Positions 18,885 through 32,070 of a DNA stretch of 64,000 nt are shown here, piece by piece. The stretch comes from Drosophila pseudoobscura (taxonomy: Eukaryota; Arthropoda; Insecta; Diptera; Drosophilidae), in the NCBI RefSeq assembly GCF_009870125.1, contig NC_046683.1, positions 53,335,869 through 53,399,868 on the forward strand. Reading direction: 5' to 3'. The position numbers and the translations under genes are program-made. Position 1 is the first letter of the stretch. Every line of letters starts with the position of its first letter. Below the pieces are notes generated by a model, which had not been told where the DNA came from, searched no databases, and saw nothing but the letters and a program-made list of their open reading frames with translations.

Positions 18885-21800
18885 ATCGGGCAGGCCAACT
18901 ATGGTGAATATAATTAAAAATACAAGTAATTATTGCACATTGACTTTTGCCATGAGAAATCGAGAACCATTGTGGGTCCACCTGCCGCTGCAAATGAATT
19001 GCGGTTCCCAGTGCGGCATCTACTATTGCTTTTGGTCATGGAAACGCTATGAACTTAATTGAACTGAACTAAACTGAACACTGAGAAAAAATAAATTGTA
19101 TATACTCTCGATCTATGTACATATGTATGTACATATATACTGATGTGAACGGAACTTTAATTACATATACTTTTTTTAACCCATCTGAAAAACCCATTTC
19201 TTACTGCAGGTTTTGCTCAGTGCATTAACAGTTATTGTAAGGTTCTCGCTCTTTGATCGACTGGTAAACGGCTTTGTTTCTCTTTGGAAGAGTATTCTGA
19301 AACTCTTGCAAAGCAAAGCTACTCTTTCGTTGAGGTTTGTTGAGTTTCGTTGAGGTTTCCTATGTCTTAATATTTTCTAGAGTCGAATTTAAACAGATTG
19401 CTTAATTTGTTAAGCTGTGCATGTCTGTCGGTGGTACCTTGAACTTGAACGAACACAATTGGCATTTGGGGAAGTACGTAAAAAAAGTTCACTTAAATTT
19501 TCTTGAGAAATACGTGCGACAAATAATAATAAAATATGTCTATTGCACATCTACGAGTGGTATTGAAGGTAGAATGAAGCAACGGTTCTACTAGGTCGTA
19601 TATTTAAGATGGATTAGCATATTATTTATTGCAATAAGCTTGGAGGAAAAATTTTAAGAACTCTTTAGAACGAAAAACTGAAACGGATTGGTACTTTCTT
19701 TAACAATAATTAAAATGAGTTAGATAGACAGATTAGATACTTCAATCACTCTACAGATTTCACTGTTTGGTAACAGATTGCAAAAACCAAAGAGGGGGAA
19801 ATGAACTGAGTTGGTCACCACTTATACTATGTGTATATATGCATATATAGATCATCAGTTTATTGGCAACGATTTATATGGTGCAAAGTGCAAATCGTTT
19901 GATTTGTTTACATCCGACAGAACTTGTGACTGTCGCTTATGGATGGGTAGAAGGAAGGGTGGGGAAGGAAGGTATATAGAACCGGAAACCATGGCGAAAG
20001 GAAATCATCCTCTTTGAATCCCAAACACATCCTATATTCCCATTATAAATACATGTATTTGAAAAAAAAAACCCGAACAATGCCCTGCCTGACAGCCATA
20101 ATTTGTACAGATCATTTAAGTTGACCTTGCACCTGTTTTACGAGTAGATTAAATTAAAAAAAAAAACACAACCGCAATTAAATAATATCAAATTAGCACC
20201 AAGTACCAAGTGGGAATAAGAACAGGCCTGAAAAAACTGGCAAATAATTGAACAAATCTCTCGATACAATGGGTTGGTTGCATTTGCCAAATCAGCAACT
20301 GCAGAACTAAAGGTTCTCTAGAGTTACTTCGGGTTATGCTGGAAAGTGACGCATCGATGGGTTTGAGAGTACTCGTACTCGCACTCGTACTCGATCCATT
20401 TGCGCAGTTACAATGTTGTTGACCCACTTCGGTGTCCGCTATCCCATTGCATTTGCTTAGTATCCACAAAAATTCAATTCGACACCCCACCGAAACACCA
20501 AACATACACACGTTTCGAAATTTCGAAAGTAAACTGAGAATAGAAGAAGTCCGCGAACCATTATCAGCATTTACCTTGGGATGGCACAGCACTTGGTCGT
20601 GTCATTCACTTCTGTCTGGGCTTTTGCCTATTTTTGAAACGAATTCAAAGAAAGTCCTTGAGACAAACGAAGGCGAAATGGTGTGGATTAGATCTTACAC
20701 ATTCTTTAAATAAAAGAACAAAGGTGAAAAGGGGAAAGACCTATGCGAGGACTCTCCAAGCTATTGACATTGTCCCACTGATGACAAACCTTTTCGTAAA
20801 CTATTTATGATCTTATCCCTTTCTGAGCTCAGATCGTTTGAGCTCCGATCTTGACGGACTTGTATGCAACTGAATCTGCGCTTTAAACTCCGTGCAACAT
20901 TTGTTCTGTGCCAATTCTACTGCTCATGTATTTGTAGTTTAGTGGCTAACCTTTGGTTTTTTTATGTTCTTTAACAGCACGTTTGCGTATTGGATGCACT
21001 TCCTTTCCTTGCACTATTTGGCCAACACTTGGAGAACAATCGGCTAGAAGTTCGGAAAGCGACGTCGGCGGTACGGGGGCAACCACAACGACAACGTTTC
21101 GCGCGTTGGGGCGTTCGGTGAGCGACTGAACCTGAATGAGCCCTCCCCAACACTCAAAGCGAGTCCCCAACAATCAACTGCAATCGCCGACAGCCGACAA
21201 CAATGATGGACGTCAAAGACCGAAAGTGCGAGGTATCACGCGAGTTGCCAGCGGCAGCATAAAAAGCAGAATAAAATAAAATCAAATAAGAAACCCACAG
21301 ACGACAATAGAAGTGCAACAAGTGCCGAGTGCCAAAGTGCCGATCAGGCGGATTATGTCTATAGATATAGTATTTGTACGATTTGATTCGATTCTGTTCG
21401 ATTCCGCTCGATTCCGCTCGATTCGGTTCCGTTCCGTTCTGATCCGTTCGCGGGGAGCAGCAGAGAGTTGAGGCCGGTCAGCGAACGTCACGTTTTTTGC
21501 TTTGGCAAATCTTTCCCTGCTCATGTTATACCCTTTTCAAGGGTATACCCACTTCTCTTAGATGTTCGCACAGGCCAGACAGAGGCATCCCGATCCAGAG
21601 GGGCTTCTACTGGAATTTTTTCAAGACTTTATGATAAGATTTCTGAAACATGTGCGTATTTTGTTGATACTGAACTGATAATCTCAATAGGATAGTCTTT
21701 CTTTACAGCCCCCCAAGAGTCGGCGATTGTTTCTGGCACGAGTAAAGATAAAGAATCGGTCTTTCACCGCGATTAGATAGATAGCCATACAGAGTTATTC

Positions 21801-24521
21801 GAAAACTTTCGAAGGCTTTCGAGCTAACGCATCGATTATCATACGGCAATCAAAAATGTGCCAATTATGAAAGCACATTTTTTGACACCTTACTTTATTC
21901 TTACAACCATGATGACGATGATGATGATTTAAGGTATTAGAAACTTCGGAGTTCTTTTTCGTTCTAATTCAAATATTTCATTGTTTTTGCTGTTGGCTGC
22001 CGTCGGCTGTCGTTAATGAAAAGTTAAACCGAATGTTAATTGCATTTCGTTGCTGTTTCTTAGGCAATTTGTATGCTAGTAATACAGTGCTGCCTGTTGT
22101 TGTGAGCTCTTTCAGGGCTTTGTTCTGGCCCCTAAATATGAACAGCAGTACTTGCTGCTGCGTTCTGTTCTGCTTTGTGGCTTTATCGGGAGGCACGTGG
22201 CGTATGCGTAATATAGGATGAACGCTATGAAAAGAACACCTGTGGACGAGGGCCAAGACCCAAATGAAAAGAGCTTATATGAAAAAAAGAGATGGGAATA
22301 GAGACTAGAACTCCTAATTAGGGATTCCTCTGGACCTTGCGAGCAATGTTTTTGATATTATTTATGATATTTGTGGAGGTTACTTAACCCACGCTGTAAA
22401 TACTGAACGAGAACTGTTCAGTTATGCAAACAACATTTAGTCGAACTTCGGCAACACGATTAACTGGAAATTCTGGCTAATTTAAGAACAGAGTAAACAC
22501 ACCCGATCCGACGGAGGTCTCACTTGAATGGCAAACACTCCGCGCGACACTTTCGATGCTTGGCAGGCCGTAAATCCGAGGTGAAGTGCCATAATGTATA
22601 CCCCAAAACAACAACAAAAAGAACAAAACAACAGCCTTTCGGATACGCACACTTTCGAGTTGAGAGTAGTAGTATTTCCGCCTGCTACTCAATCCGCCAG
22701 CTCGAGGAATGGAATCCAACTGAGGACATGTCGAACACAAAGCTAGAACAGAGCCGGATGGCCAGGGTTTGCAATCGACAGTGTCATTATCGTTAAGTGG
22801 GGGCACAGATTAAATTACAGATAAGATGTGCCCAGCATTGGGCCATATAAATCTTAAGATATCAGTCAGCTAGTCAGCCGCATGGCGTTTCGTATGAATA
22901 CATGACAGGCGGCGCACCAGAGCCAGCCCCAGACATGACAATCAGGCAGATGATGAGAGAGGAGCTTTGCGCTTTACGGGGTGTTTCTCCCCCCAGCGAA
23001 CAGTTCAATCTAATTATCGGAATACATACTGGTGTGTAGCTGAGCTGAGAGTTTTCCCCGCAATAAAATAAAATTCATTGAGGTTTTATTTCCTTTTACC
23101 CATCCTTTGGCATTCAAATCGAATCCGTTTCGCGCTCATTTAGCACGTACGGAAACCGCCAAAACCAATTTAACACCGCAGCCGCAAAGCAGGGAACACT
23201 TTTTCCTCTGCCCTGTCGAAAACAAACGAGTATTGGTTTATTGTATACCTACGTACATACGTACATACCTACATATACGCATAGTTACAAAATAGAGAAA
23301 AAATCAAGTTAAAACATGTTGCTGACAAATTGCAAAATAAAATGGTCCAATGACAGCAGAGGGCCTGGGGAAAGGAAGCGGAAAACTCTGTTCAATGTTG
23401 TAAATAATTCCCAATTGCCTGTCAATTTCCACTGACACTGTAAAGTTCTACCCTCCACCCGCCGGCCAAGACGGGGAGCACTCCTTGAGGGGTTAACCAA
23501 ATGGGCCCAAGTGATGGCCTGTTGACAACAAGATTGAGTTGACAAATTGTCAAGCCAATTTATCATGGCACTCGCAATGGGTGGAGAGTTCTGGTCTGTT
23601 TGGCAAACATTTATGCCAGTTGCAGCTCGAAACACGACAAGGCAAAGAGAAAGTGTTAGTGGACCTTGATGCATTAATCAAACAGAAATACCCGTACAAG
23701 AGCTCTGAAGATCTCTGTCTTGCATCTATGTTCTCTTCTTCAAGGTCCCCACTAAAGGCTGCAGCTTTCTCCTGCTTCGAGAGGATCGTAACATACACGT
23801 GCCGCTCTATTCTTTATGGTGCAATCAAATCAGACTGTCAGTCTTGTCTGTCCGCCTCCGTGCCCCAATGAAATGAAATGTCGGCTGCTGCCGCAGGCCA
23901 ACTTCATTAAATCGACATAAATCATGGTCGTGTGGGCGAATGAAGTGAAATATGATTGATTACGTGGGAAAATCGCACAGACTTAGTGCTGGAAACTTGG
24001 TAGTTAACTGCTGCCTAATAGGCCTCATTATTTGCTATCTGCCAGACCCACACATGGCCTATGGAGACTGGGGATAAACTTTTCCATTCGAGGTGCATAA
24101 AAATGCAAATAAAGGCAGTCGGAGTAGGAGGTGGCGAGAGAATGAATAAAATCATTGGCGAAGGAGAAAATGAAAAATAAAATGTAACCGCCAAACACGA
24201 AAAGTTTTTAATGCAAATACGAAAATCGCATGAAAGCATAGCACAGATCCACTACGTCCTGTGCTCCCCGGCTCCTGTCCTCGGCATCCTTCCTTCCTTT
24301 CATTCAACGAGGCGTGCCGCATTTTTCGGGCGGGAAAACAGGAAGCGTGGAAAAGCGTCGCCCCCCTGCATAATTTTACAGTCGTCGGACGTGGCGAAAA
24401 GTTTAACCCCAAAGTGTTTTTATATTTTCTCTGGTGCTCTAGGTGCCATGTGCCGTGTGCCGTGTCCCCGATGAGAATATATATATATCTGTGTAGTTCT
24501 GAATAGCAGCTTAAAGGGATT
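18885..24521. other. 5.6 kb gene-poor region between Cln3 and the Ir75 cluster
   Basis: Holds the Cln3 promoter and the 3' flank of the Ir75 cluster. I found no ORF with a convincing domain. It contains short simple repeats: a degenerate ATTCCGCTCG 10-mer array (about 21370-21450), GATGAC/GATGAT near 21908-21928, A/T runs near 20060 and 20150, and ACGTACAT steps near 23250. It may hold long-range or noncoding elements I cannot read. Confidence 0.5.
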
Positions 24522-26751
24522 TTAAAGAGTGAGTCGCTTGGTCCGGTTGAGATAGCGCTGACAGGCGAGCTCCAGCAGGAGGATGAACACGACCAGGATG
24601 TAGCCAAAGATCAGCATCAGGAGTAGCGGGGCAACGTACTCCATGCCCACGGTAATCACAAAGTTCTGGGCCACGCAATGGAGCTTCATGTGGACCCAGT
24701 AGCTGCGCTGCTTCCGGTAGACACCCGTTTCCAAGACACGCAACAGTCTGCCAGGGAATACCATGAAGGACACATAGAGACACATGTAAGGGCTTTCTGT
24801 AAGGGACACTCACCTTAGACGAAACAGCTCCTTGTAGGTGGAGTTGCGATGCAGGTGCGTGTAGAACAGTTGCTCGGGTCGGAACAGTATCTCGTTGAGG
24901 TCACAGATCTCCTGGGCCGTAAAGTAGCGCTCCACATAGGCATACCCCGAGGATGTCTCAAAGACATAGACATAGCCGGGATTGTCCCTGACCCGAAGCA
25001 CTCCCTCTTCGGCGGGCAGCCAAAGATCGGGGTTCTTCGACTGCGACTCGATCTTGCGTTTTATGAACAGATGGATATCGGAACGTCTGGAGTACTGTCA
25101 GGAAAAGAAGAGAGGCCATAGATTGACAGGGGAAGAGTGTAAGAGAGATGGAACCCACATTCAGATAGCTCTTGGTAAAGGGCAATGGCTCCAGGCCCAC
25201 TGTCAGCTGGCTCTCCGCCAGCTGTTGCATTGTCTTGATCTTGGACTTGACCGGAGAACTCAGCAGCGAGGACACCACCACAGATGTGTAGTAGTTGTAC
25301 ATGATGAAGCTGATCAGGAAGAGGGCAAAGTAGATCAGCCGGCCGCCATTGGAGCGGGGTATCAGCGCCGAGCTCTGGATGCAGGCGGCCCCAAAGCTGA
25401 TCAGGAAGGTGGTCAGCAGCGAGGGTAGGTAAGCGAGGCGCCAGCGGCGACGCATCCGCTTGCACTCCATGTAGAAGGTCACCCAGAGCAGGAGTCCGAT
25501 CAGGGACAAAACTCCACCGAATAGATACCACACGAGCGGACTGAACGGCTGCAGGAACACATCACCGCGGAGGCCCGCGTTGTGTGGCGTGCGGAAGATG
25601 CAGACCGAGCGAAAGAAGCCAGTCTCAATGATGGCCGACAGATACTTGAGCCGCCCCTCCGTCGCCAGCGAGGGTGTGGCTGTGATGTCGGCCGTCTGGT
25701 CGACCACGGCGCCCACAGCTCCGCCAACCACATCTGATTTGCTCCAGCTGTCCACGAAGATGAACTTCATTCGGCAGTGCAACAGATCCCGAAGGATCAG
25801 AGTCAGATGAAAGCCGAATCGCGCCAGCGAGTCAATGTGTGTATCGTTCTCCTGACTCAGAAACAAAACCAGTTGATCCTCCGACCAGTAGAGAGGACGT
25901 TGGGTCACTACCGTAGCCACTGGAGGAGAGAGAGTTAGTGTTTGGATGCCATCCCTCTTTAAGGACTCCCTACCTCTGAGCATCACATCCGTGAGCTGCT
26001 CCCGATTCCCGTACTTGGAACGTAGATGCAACGGGCTCAGGTATCGCATCCTCTGACAACCACTCAGGTCACAGCCGCAGGCATAGTTTGCCGTCAGATT
26101 CAGCTGCCCGCCAATGATCCTCCCATTGCTGTAGACATCGTAGGTGGCATAGACCACCGCAGAGGCATTGTAATCCGAGCTTGGAGGCTCCTCCTTCACG
26201 TAGCTAACATCGGCATCGATGGAAATGTTGAAGGGGGAGAAGAAAGCGTAGAAACCCACTTCGGATTCATTCCCGTGCAGCAGCCAATGGTAATGCTGAT
26301 TGTACAGCTGCTCCCGACTGGCCTTATATGAGAAATAATGAATGCCATGAATGTCCACATGATTTAGATATTCAATCATGTGTCATGTACCTCCTCTAGT
26401 AATCCTGCTGCCTTGTGGCACTTCATATCTACATAGATCGCCAGAGTGGGCTGCAAATGGTCCAGGAAGCGCAACTCCAGATCCTCCCAGTCCCGAACGG
26501 CGTGCATTTGCAGAAACTGATGGTAGATGAGGTGCTGATGGAGGGGCTTCATGAACTGCTGAGCAAAATCCCGAACTACAAAGAAGGAAAAGTTATATAT
26601 TTATAGAATATTATAGAATTCCCAGCGAATGAGGGTTCTTTTCTTTCCCACTTTCATGTTGCTGCCAGCAATGAAAGAATAGAACGAATCCGATGCGCGA
26701 CTGAACCAGATTGTCCAGCAGAAAGTTGGCCAATTGCACCTGCAGCTGCAT
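24522..26751 (-). CDS. Ir75: Ir75-type ionotropic receptor, downstream copy (633 aa)
   Basis: Olfactory ionotropic receptor of the acid-sensing Ir75a/b/c group. Six exons: 26751-26652, 26575-26391, 26322-25974, 25919-25159, 25094-24814, 24747-24522. There is a short ligand-binding S1 half, TM1 at about residue 340 (WYLFGGVLSLIGLLLWVTFY), a pore segment (SFGAACIQ), TM2 (FIMYNYYTSVVV), S2, and TM3 near residue 590 (EYVAPLLLMLIFGYILVVFI). Like other such receptors it lacks the large amino-terminal domain of glutamate receptors. A TATAAAAG at 26785-26792 lies only 34-41 nt before the ATG. It is 169 bp downstream of the next paralogue. Which of Ir75a, b or c it is cannot be settled here. Confidence 0.9.
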
Positions 26752-26784
26752 TGTTTACTTTTACACGATGGCCAGTGGCTGCTT

Positions 26785-26792
26785 CTTTTATA
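26785..26792 (-). promoter_or_regulatory. TATA box of downstream Ir75 copy
   Basis: TATAAAAG on the minus strand, within the 169-bp gap between two receptor genes. It implies a 5' UTR of only about 10 nt. Confidence 0.65.
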
Positions 26793-26919
26793 GGGGAGAC
26801 ATTGTAGCCATTCTAGAGGAATCAATTTGCCTGTCAACAGCAGCCTTCACTTCAGTCGCTGTTTGTTCTAAAATTGCACCAATTTGCCTGCCCTAAATGG
26901 TATTGACCTTGGTCTTACC

Positions 26920-29108
26920 TCAGTGGCGGAGAGCCGTGTGCCCGTGCCTGTGCCACAGCACCTCCAGGCCCAGTAGCCCCACACAAAGTACAATCGATCC
27001 CAGAAGCAGAATAAACAGGGGTGTAGCGTATTCCAGGCCCACGGCCACTGAGTGATTGTGCTGGTAGCAGTGGAGCTTGGTCCGCATCCAGTAGCGCTCG
27101 TGCTTGAAGTGGATCCCCGTCTCCAGCATTCGCAGCTCGCTGGAAATAGAGGGGATAGGCTTGGGAACACCTTAGTGGCTAGGAAACTAGAGTAATACTT
27201 TAATCTAAAGAGTTCCGCATAGGGGCAGGACTTCAGTACCACGGTGTGGGTGTGCGAGGCATCGCGTAGTGGTATCTCGTTCAGCTCACAGATCTGATGG
27301 GGCAGGAAGTGCTTCCGCACAAACTCGTAGGCGGTGGCCGCCCCGGCAATGTAGACGAAGCCTGCGTTATCCCGCATCCGCTTGACACCCTCCTCGGTGG
27401 ACATCCAGATCTGATCCGGCGATTGCTTGCTGCCTGCCACCTTGTTCAAGTACAGACTGTGGACGTCCGGCTGATCGGAGGTGGTCACGTAGACGAGCGT
27501 GTAGGGGGTCGGCTCTATGGCCACCTGCAGGCTGCTGTCCGCCAGCTGCTGGAGTGTGCGGATGCTCGACTTGGCCGGCCGCCCGAGCAGCTTGGACACC
27601 ACGATCGACGTGTAGTAGTTGTACATCAGGAAGGAGGTAAGCATCAGTGCATAGAAAGCCATGCGGCCGCTCAAGGAGCGAGGTGTGAGCCAGGCCCCCT
27701 GAATGCAGCCAGCCCCAAAGGAGATCAGGCAGCTGGTCAGCAACGAGGGTCTCCATTCGCTCAGGCGTTCCATGCGGAAGGTCGCCCAGAGCATGCAGCC
27801 TGCCACAATCAGGAGCAGACCGAATGCCAGCCAGACACCGCCGCTGAAGGGCTGCAGGAACTCGGTGGCACTCAGGCCAGCCGACACCGATCGGGGGTTA
27901 CGGAACATGCACACGTCGCGAAAGATACTGAACTTCGTGAGCGGCTTTATGAACAGCGCCCGATCAAAGGAGTAGATGAAGGGGGCTATCGACAGATCTG
28001 CCGCCTCGGTGATCAAGTCACCGATCATGCCCCCCGACACGTTGCCATCGCCTGTCCAGCGGTCACGAAACATATACTCAAACCTTCAACAAAAAACCTT
28101 GTGGAAGATTGTGTTTTTGTAAATTCAATCAATTCCCTACTTGCAGTCCAACATCTCTCGAAGTGGCTGGCGCGACTGGTAGCCCAGGCGGGCGTACGTA
28201 TCGAGATGGATCCGGTCTCTGGTTTCCATGAAGCTGAGGATTATCTCTTGCGAGGTGTTCAGTGGCATGGAGTTGACCTTTGGATTGAATCAATATCAGT
28301 CTATCTGTTAAATCTGTCAAAGATCTTCACGCACCGCTGCAGTGGCTCTCATGATCATTCCAGTGAGGGACTTCCGATGCTGCAGTCGATCTCTCGTATG
28401 AAGATCACTGAGATAGCGCTGGACGCGGCACTCCAGCTCATGGCAAACGATTTCCTGGTCCACGGTGATGTTCAGCTCTCCACCCAACTGCCTGCCCTTG
28501 TTGTGCAGATCGTAGAGAGTGAAGAGGGCTCTGCTGGTGGGCTCGAGACCACCTATGGCATAGGTCACATCAGCATCGACAAAGAGTTGGGCTCTGCTGA
28601 AGAGAGTCTCCATTCGGGAGAGACCCAGCAGGCGATCGTAAATGAGCCAGTGATACCGATGGCTAAAGAGTTTCCTATCGCTGGCCTGTCCATGGGATAA
28701 CATATGTACAAATCAGACTAATCATACTACGATTATTCTCCAGATTCATGTAATACTTGCCATCTGTAAAACAGTCTCGCTTTGACCGCAATTGCTGTCC
28801 ATGAAGACGCCCAACCTGAGGATATTGTGACTCAGGAGCTGGTCTTCAAGTGGAGTTTTCGTGTTGAGGTCCTCGAATTGAGTGAAGACATTTCCCGTGT
28901 TGGCTACGAGTGCAAAGTGTGCCAGGGCTGCGGGTACAGAGATGCAGAGATATTAATTAAAGAAGCAACTGACTGATGTGGTCCGATCGGATCTGATCTG
29001 ATCTGAGGAATACTCACACTCCCCTGACCAACAATGCAGTACCAGGACATGGTTTATCTTGGCCATGTGCAAAATATTATACAATATGAAACTGTGCAAT
29101 TCCCACAT
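26920..29108 (-). CDS. Ir75: Ir75-type ionotropic receptor, middle copy (616 aa)
   Basis: Second member of the array. Six exons: 29108-29018, 28927-28761, 28685-28335, 28277-28141, 28083-27199, 27139-26920. TM1 is near residue 331 (VWLAFGLLLIVAGCMLWATF), pore GAGCIQGAWLTP, TM2 FLMYNYYTSIVV, TM3 near the end (EYATPLFILLLGSIVLCVGL). The exon 2/3 junction (LQM to ASDRKLFSHRYHW) is in frame only if the intron uses a GC donor (ATG then GCAAGT). It lacks the intron found in both sisters just before S2 (PYTLVYVTTSD runs straight on). The first exon (MWELHSFILYNILHMAKINH) ends in HCWSGE, parallel to HCW in both sisters. A TATATAAA lies at 29190-29197. Confidence 0.88.
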
Positions 29109-29849
29109 TTCTATATCTTATTGATATTATTTCAAAAGAGAACCAGAACTAGACCAGAAATAATGATGCAGATTACGATGCCACAGGGGTTTATATATGG
29201 GCCCAAGCATAATGCGACATAATCAATCCATCAATCCATCAACAATCAACCGCGGAATAACCCCTCCTACGGGTACATTCAACTGATGTATGGAATGATA
29301 TTTACTGGCGATTTTAGTGGATTTTTTTACACTCGGAAAAAAATTAAATAGCAAAAAGAAATACACCCATAATTAAATCAAATATTCTAGTTTTAAAGGA
29401 AAAACAGAAAAATTAAATAGAATCTACTTTGTTTATAACATAAATGTAAAGAGTTAATTAAGCATTAATTAAGCATTAATATAAAAATCAAAGTGTAAGC
29501 ATTCGCTTCTCTGGCCGTTTTTCTCTGGGAGGGGAGGTGTACAATCGAAAGTATGGAAAGTAGTTGTCATATGCCCCCCAAATCAGAATCAGTCATCGCT
29601 CCTACATGAACTTGACAATTGACAACTTAATGGGAATAGAAATGGGTCTGGGAATGGGTCTGAGTATACTCGTAGAATACAAAATTGAGCCACTGACACT
29701 GACAGGCAATGGTAAATCGGTCACTTATGGATTATGGATAAGCATGGAATAATAGCCGGATACGACAGATTAAATTTAAGGTAAGGTATGGATATCCGCC
29801 CCTACTTACCCGACTAAATATAATGATTATTCGCTTATTCGTTGCTTCT
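29109..29849. other. Spacer between middle and upstream Ir75 copies
   Basis: 740 bp holding the middle copy's TATA box (29190-29197, minus strand). Otherwise AT-rich with no gene seen. Confidence 0.5.
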
Positions 29850-32025
29850 TCACTGCTCCTGGGGCAAGAGACAGCTCTGCCTCTCGGTACGCTTCCAAGC
29901 CACTTCCAGAAGTAGAACCAGTACAGCCATGGAGTAGCCTCCCAATAGGGATAGAAACAGTGGTGCAGCGTACTCCATTCCCACCTGGATCACGAAGCTG
30001 TTGGAGTAGGTCTGCAGCCTCGTTTTGCTGAAGAAGCGCCGCTGCTTCGAGGTGAGGCCGCACTCCACGAGGCGCACCTCCAGCTGGGTGATAAGCTCTC
30101 GATAGGAGCTGTTCAGGTGGATCATGTGGTAGACGGTGCCCTCGTGCCGCAGCATGATCTCGTTGAGGTCGGAGATCTCCCGGGGAAGGTAGTGCTTCTC
30201 CACATGGTGGTAAATGAAGGATCCCTCCGAGATGTACACGAACCCGGGCTGATCGCGCACCTTGAGGACCCCCTCCTCAGGCCCATACCAGACGGTGCTC
30301 TGATCCCGCTTGCTCTCCACCTTCTGTCTGTAGAGACTGCGTATGTCCGGACGGGGCGAGGACTGTCGAAGGTCTTTTTAATACAGGGACTCCAAAAAAT
30401 AGCTAGCTTACCGTCAGGTAGGCCTTGGTGAATGGCACATTATCGATGCCCACGTCCAGGGAGCTGTCCGCCAGCTGTTGCACGGTCCTTATGTTGGAGC
30501 GCACTGGCGATCCGAGGAGTGTGGACACCACAATCGATGTGTAGTAGTTGTACATGAGGAAGGAGGTGAGCATGACGGCGATGAATGCCAGTCTGCCGCC
30601 CGTGGACTTGGGCAGCAAGTGGGAGCCCTGTATGCAGGCAGCCCCGAAGCTGATCTGGCAGCTGGTGAGCAGGGAGGGCACAAAGTCCAGGCACCGCTGC
30701 ATCCCGTGCTGCTCCAGGCGAAATATTAGCCACAGAAGGCACCCGGAGAGGACTAGCAGTGCCCCAAAGGCCAGCCAGACGCTGGGCATGAAGGGCTCTA
30801 GGAACACGGTCGCCTTGATCCCAGCATTGTGCGGCGTACGGAATATACAAACCGCTCGAAACTCGGCCAGCTCCACCATGGGATGGACATAGTGAATGCG
30901 GTTCCACGTCGGAATGAAGGGAGAGGAGCACAGCTCCACCGACTCATTGCCCAGCAGGCCTATGGCTCCGCCAAATGCATCCTGGATGCTCCAGTCACCC
31001 ACCCAAGTGAAGCTCAAGCTGGAAACTTCAGGCTGGTAACTTCTTGGTGAAGAAAGGCAAGAACTCAGACCAGAGCTTACTTGAAATGTAGCAAGTCCTG
31101 CATGTGAAGGATGAGGCGATAGCCCAGGCGGGAAATCGAGTCCAAGTGGGCATCCTCTTCGCCGCTCAGGAACCGCATAAGAATCTCCTCCTTCGAAGTG
31201 AGTGGCATCACGGACACCTGCAGGGATATATATGTAAATAAATAAATATATTGAAATACTCGTGGTACGCTCCTACCAAGGCAGCCATTCGAAAGGTGAT
31301 GTTGGTCAAGTCCATGCGCTGCTGCAGCCTGGTCCGCTCATGCAGATCGCTGAGGTAGTCCCTGATCCTGCAGTCGGTACGACTGCACTGGATACTCTGG
31401 TCAATAGTCACGTTGAGCCTGCCCCCCAAGTGGCTGCCCTTGCTGTAGACATCATGCAACACAAAGAGTTCTTCCTCCTCGTCCGTTGCTTCCCCCTCCC
31501 GCGGCTCGATGTAGGTCACATCGGCATCCAGGCTGATGTTGGCACGGACAAAAAGTTCGGCCAGATTCGTGAGGTTACCCATTTCATCGAATAGCAGCCA
31601 ATGGAAGCGACGGTTATAGAGTCGGGCGCGACTGGACTGCATGCAATAGAGGGATTCAGTCCTTTTCTGCGAGAATCAAAGGCCAGCCACTTACCTGGTT
31701 TGTAAGAAGAGCAGCCTGCGGGCAGCCCAAGTCAAGGAACACACCCATTTTGGTGATATCGCTGTCCAAGTAGTCCTTGTGTATGTTGGCCAGGCCAGCA
31801 TCCTGTTGCAGTTGAATATATTGCGAATAGATGTGGCTCTCACTCATCATCCCAGCCAGAGGATAGGCCTCTTGGAAATTAAGAAATGGAAATATAAACA
31901 TAAATAATAGGGCCACCTCCCGGGGGCTTACCCGGCTCCGACCAGCAGTGGAACACTAAGACATCCCTCAAATTGATTTCCAGCAAATTGAACACCAGCA
32001 GACGATACAGAGCCAAATGTGTCAT
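29850..32025 (-). CDS. Ir75: Ir75-type ionotropic receptor, upstream copy (628 aa)
   Basis: First member of the array in transcription order. Six exons: 32025-31932, 31870-31695, 31636-31277, 31217-31081, 31018-30412, 30362-29850. It has the same plan as its sisters: HCW in exon 1, TM1 (VWLAFGALLVLSGCLLWLIF), pore GAACIQGSHLLP, TM2 FLMYNYYTSIVV, TM3 (EYAAPLFLSLLGGYSMAVLV). It lacks the last intron present in the other two. I start it at the ATG at 32025 because a TATAAAAG at 32063-32070 sits 38-45 nt upstream; the longer ORF start at 32106 lies upstream of that TATA box. Confidence 0.9.
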
Positions 32026-32062
32026 CTTATTCAGAACGATTCTCCGGACTGCTGACCTGGCC

Positions 32063-32070
32063 CTTTTATA
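32063..32070 (-). promoter_or_regulatory. TATA box of upstream Ir75 copy
   Basis: TATAAAAG on the minus strand, 38-45 nt before the start at 32025. Decides the start codon. Confidence 0.65.

Noticed and set aside
20188-20592. 134-codon minus-strand ORF in the gene-poor region
   Set aside because: Composition looks random and there is no domain, splice context or promoter.
26910-26920. GTAAGA donor directly after the stop of the middle Ir75 copy, as a sign of fusion to the downstream copy
   Set aside because: The stop codon precedes it, and the downstream copy has its own TATA box and first exon.
27297-28700. Plus-strand ORF of 467 codons across the middle Ir75 gene
   Set aside because: It runs antisense across several exons and introns of a well-supported receptor gene and has no domain; it reflects codon bias on the coding strand.
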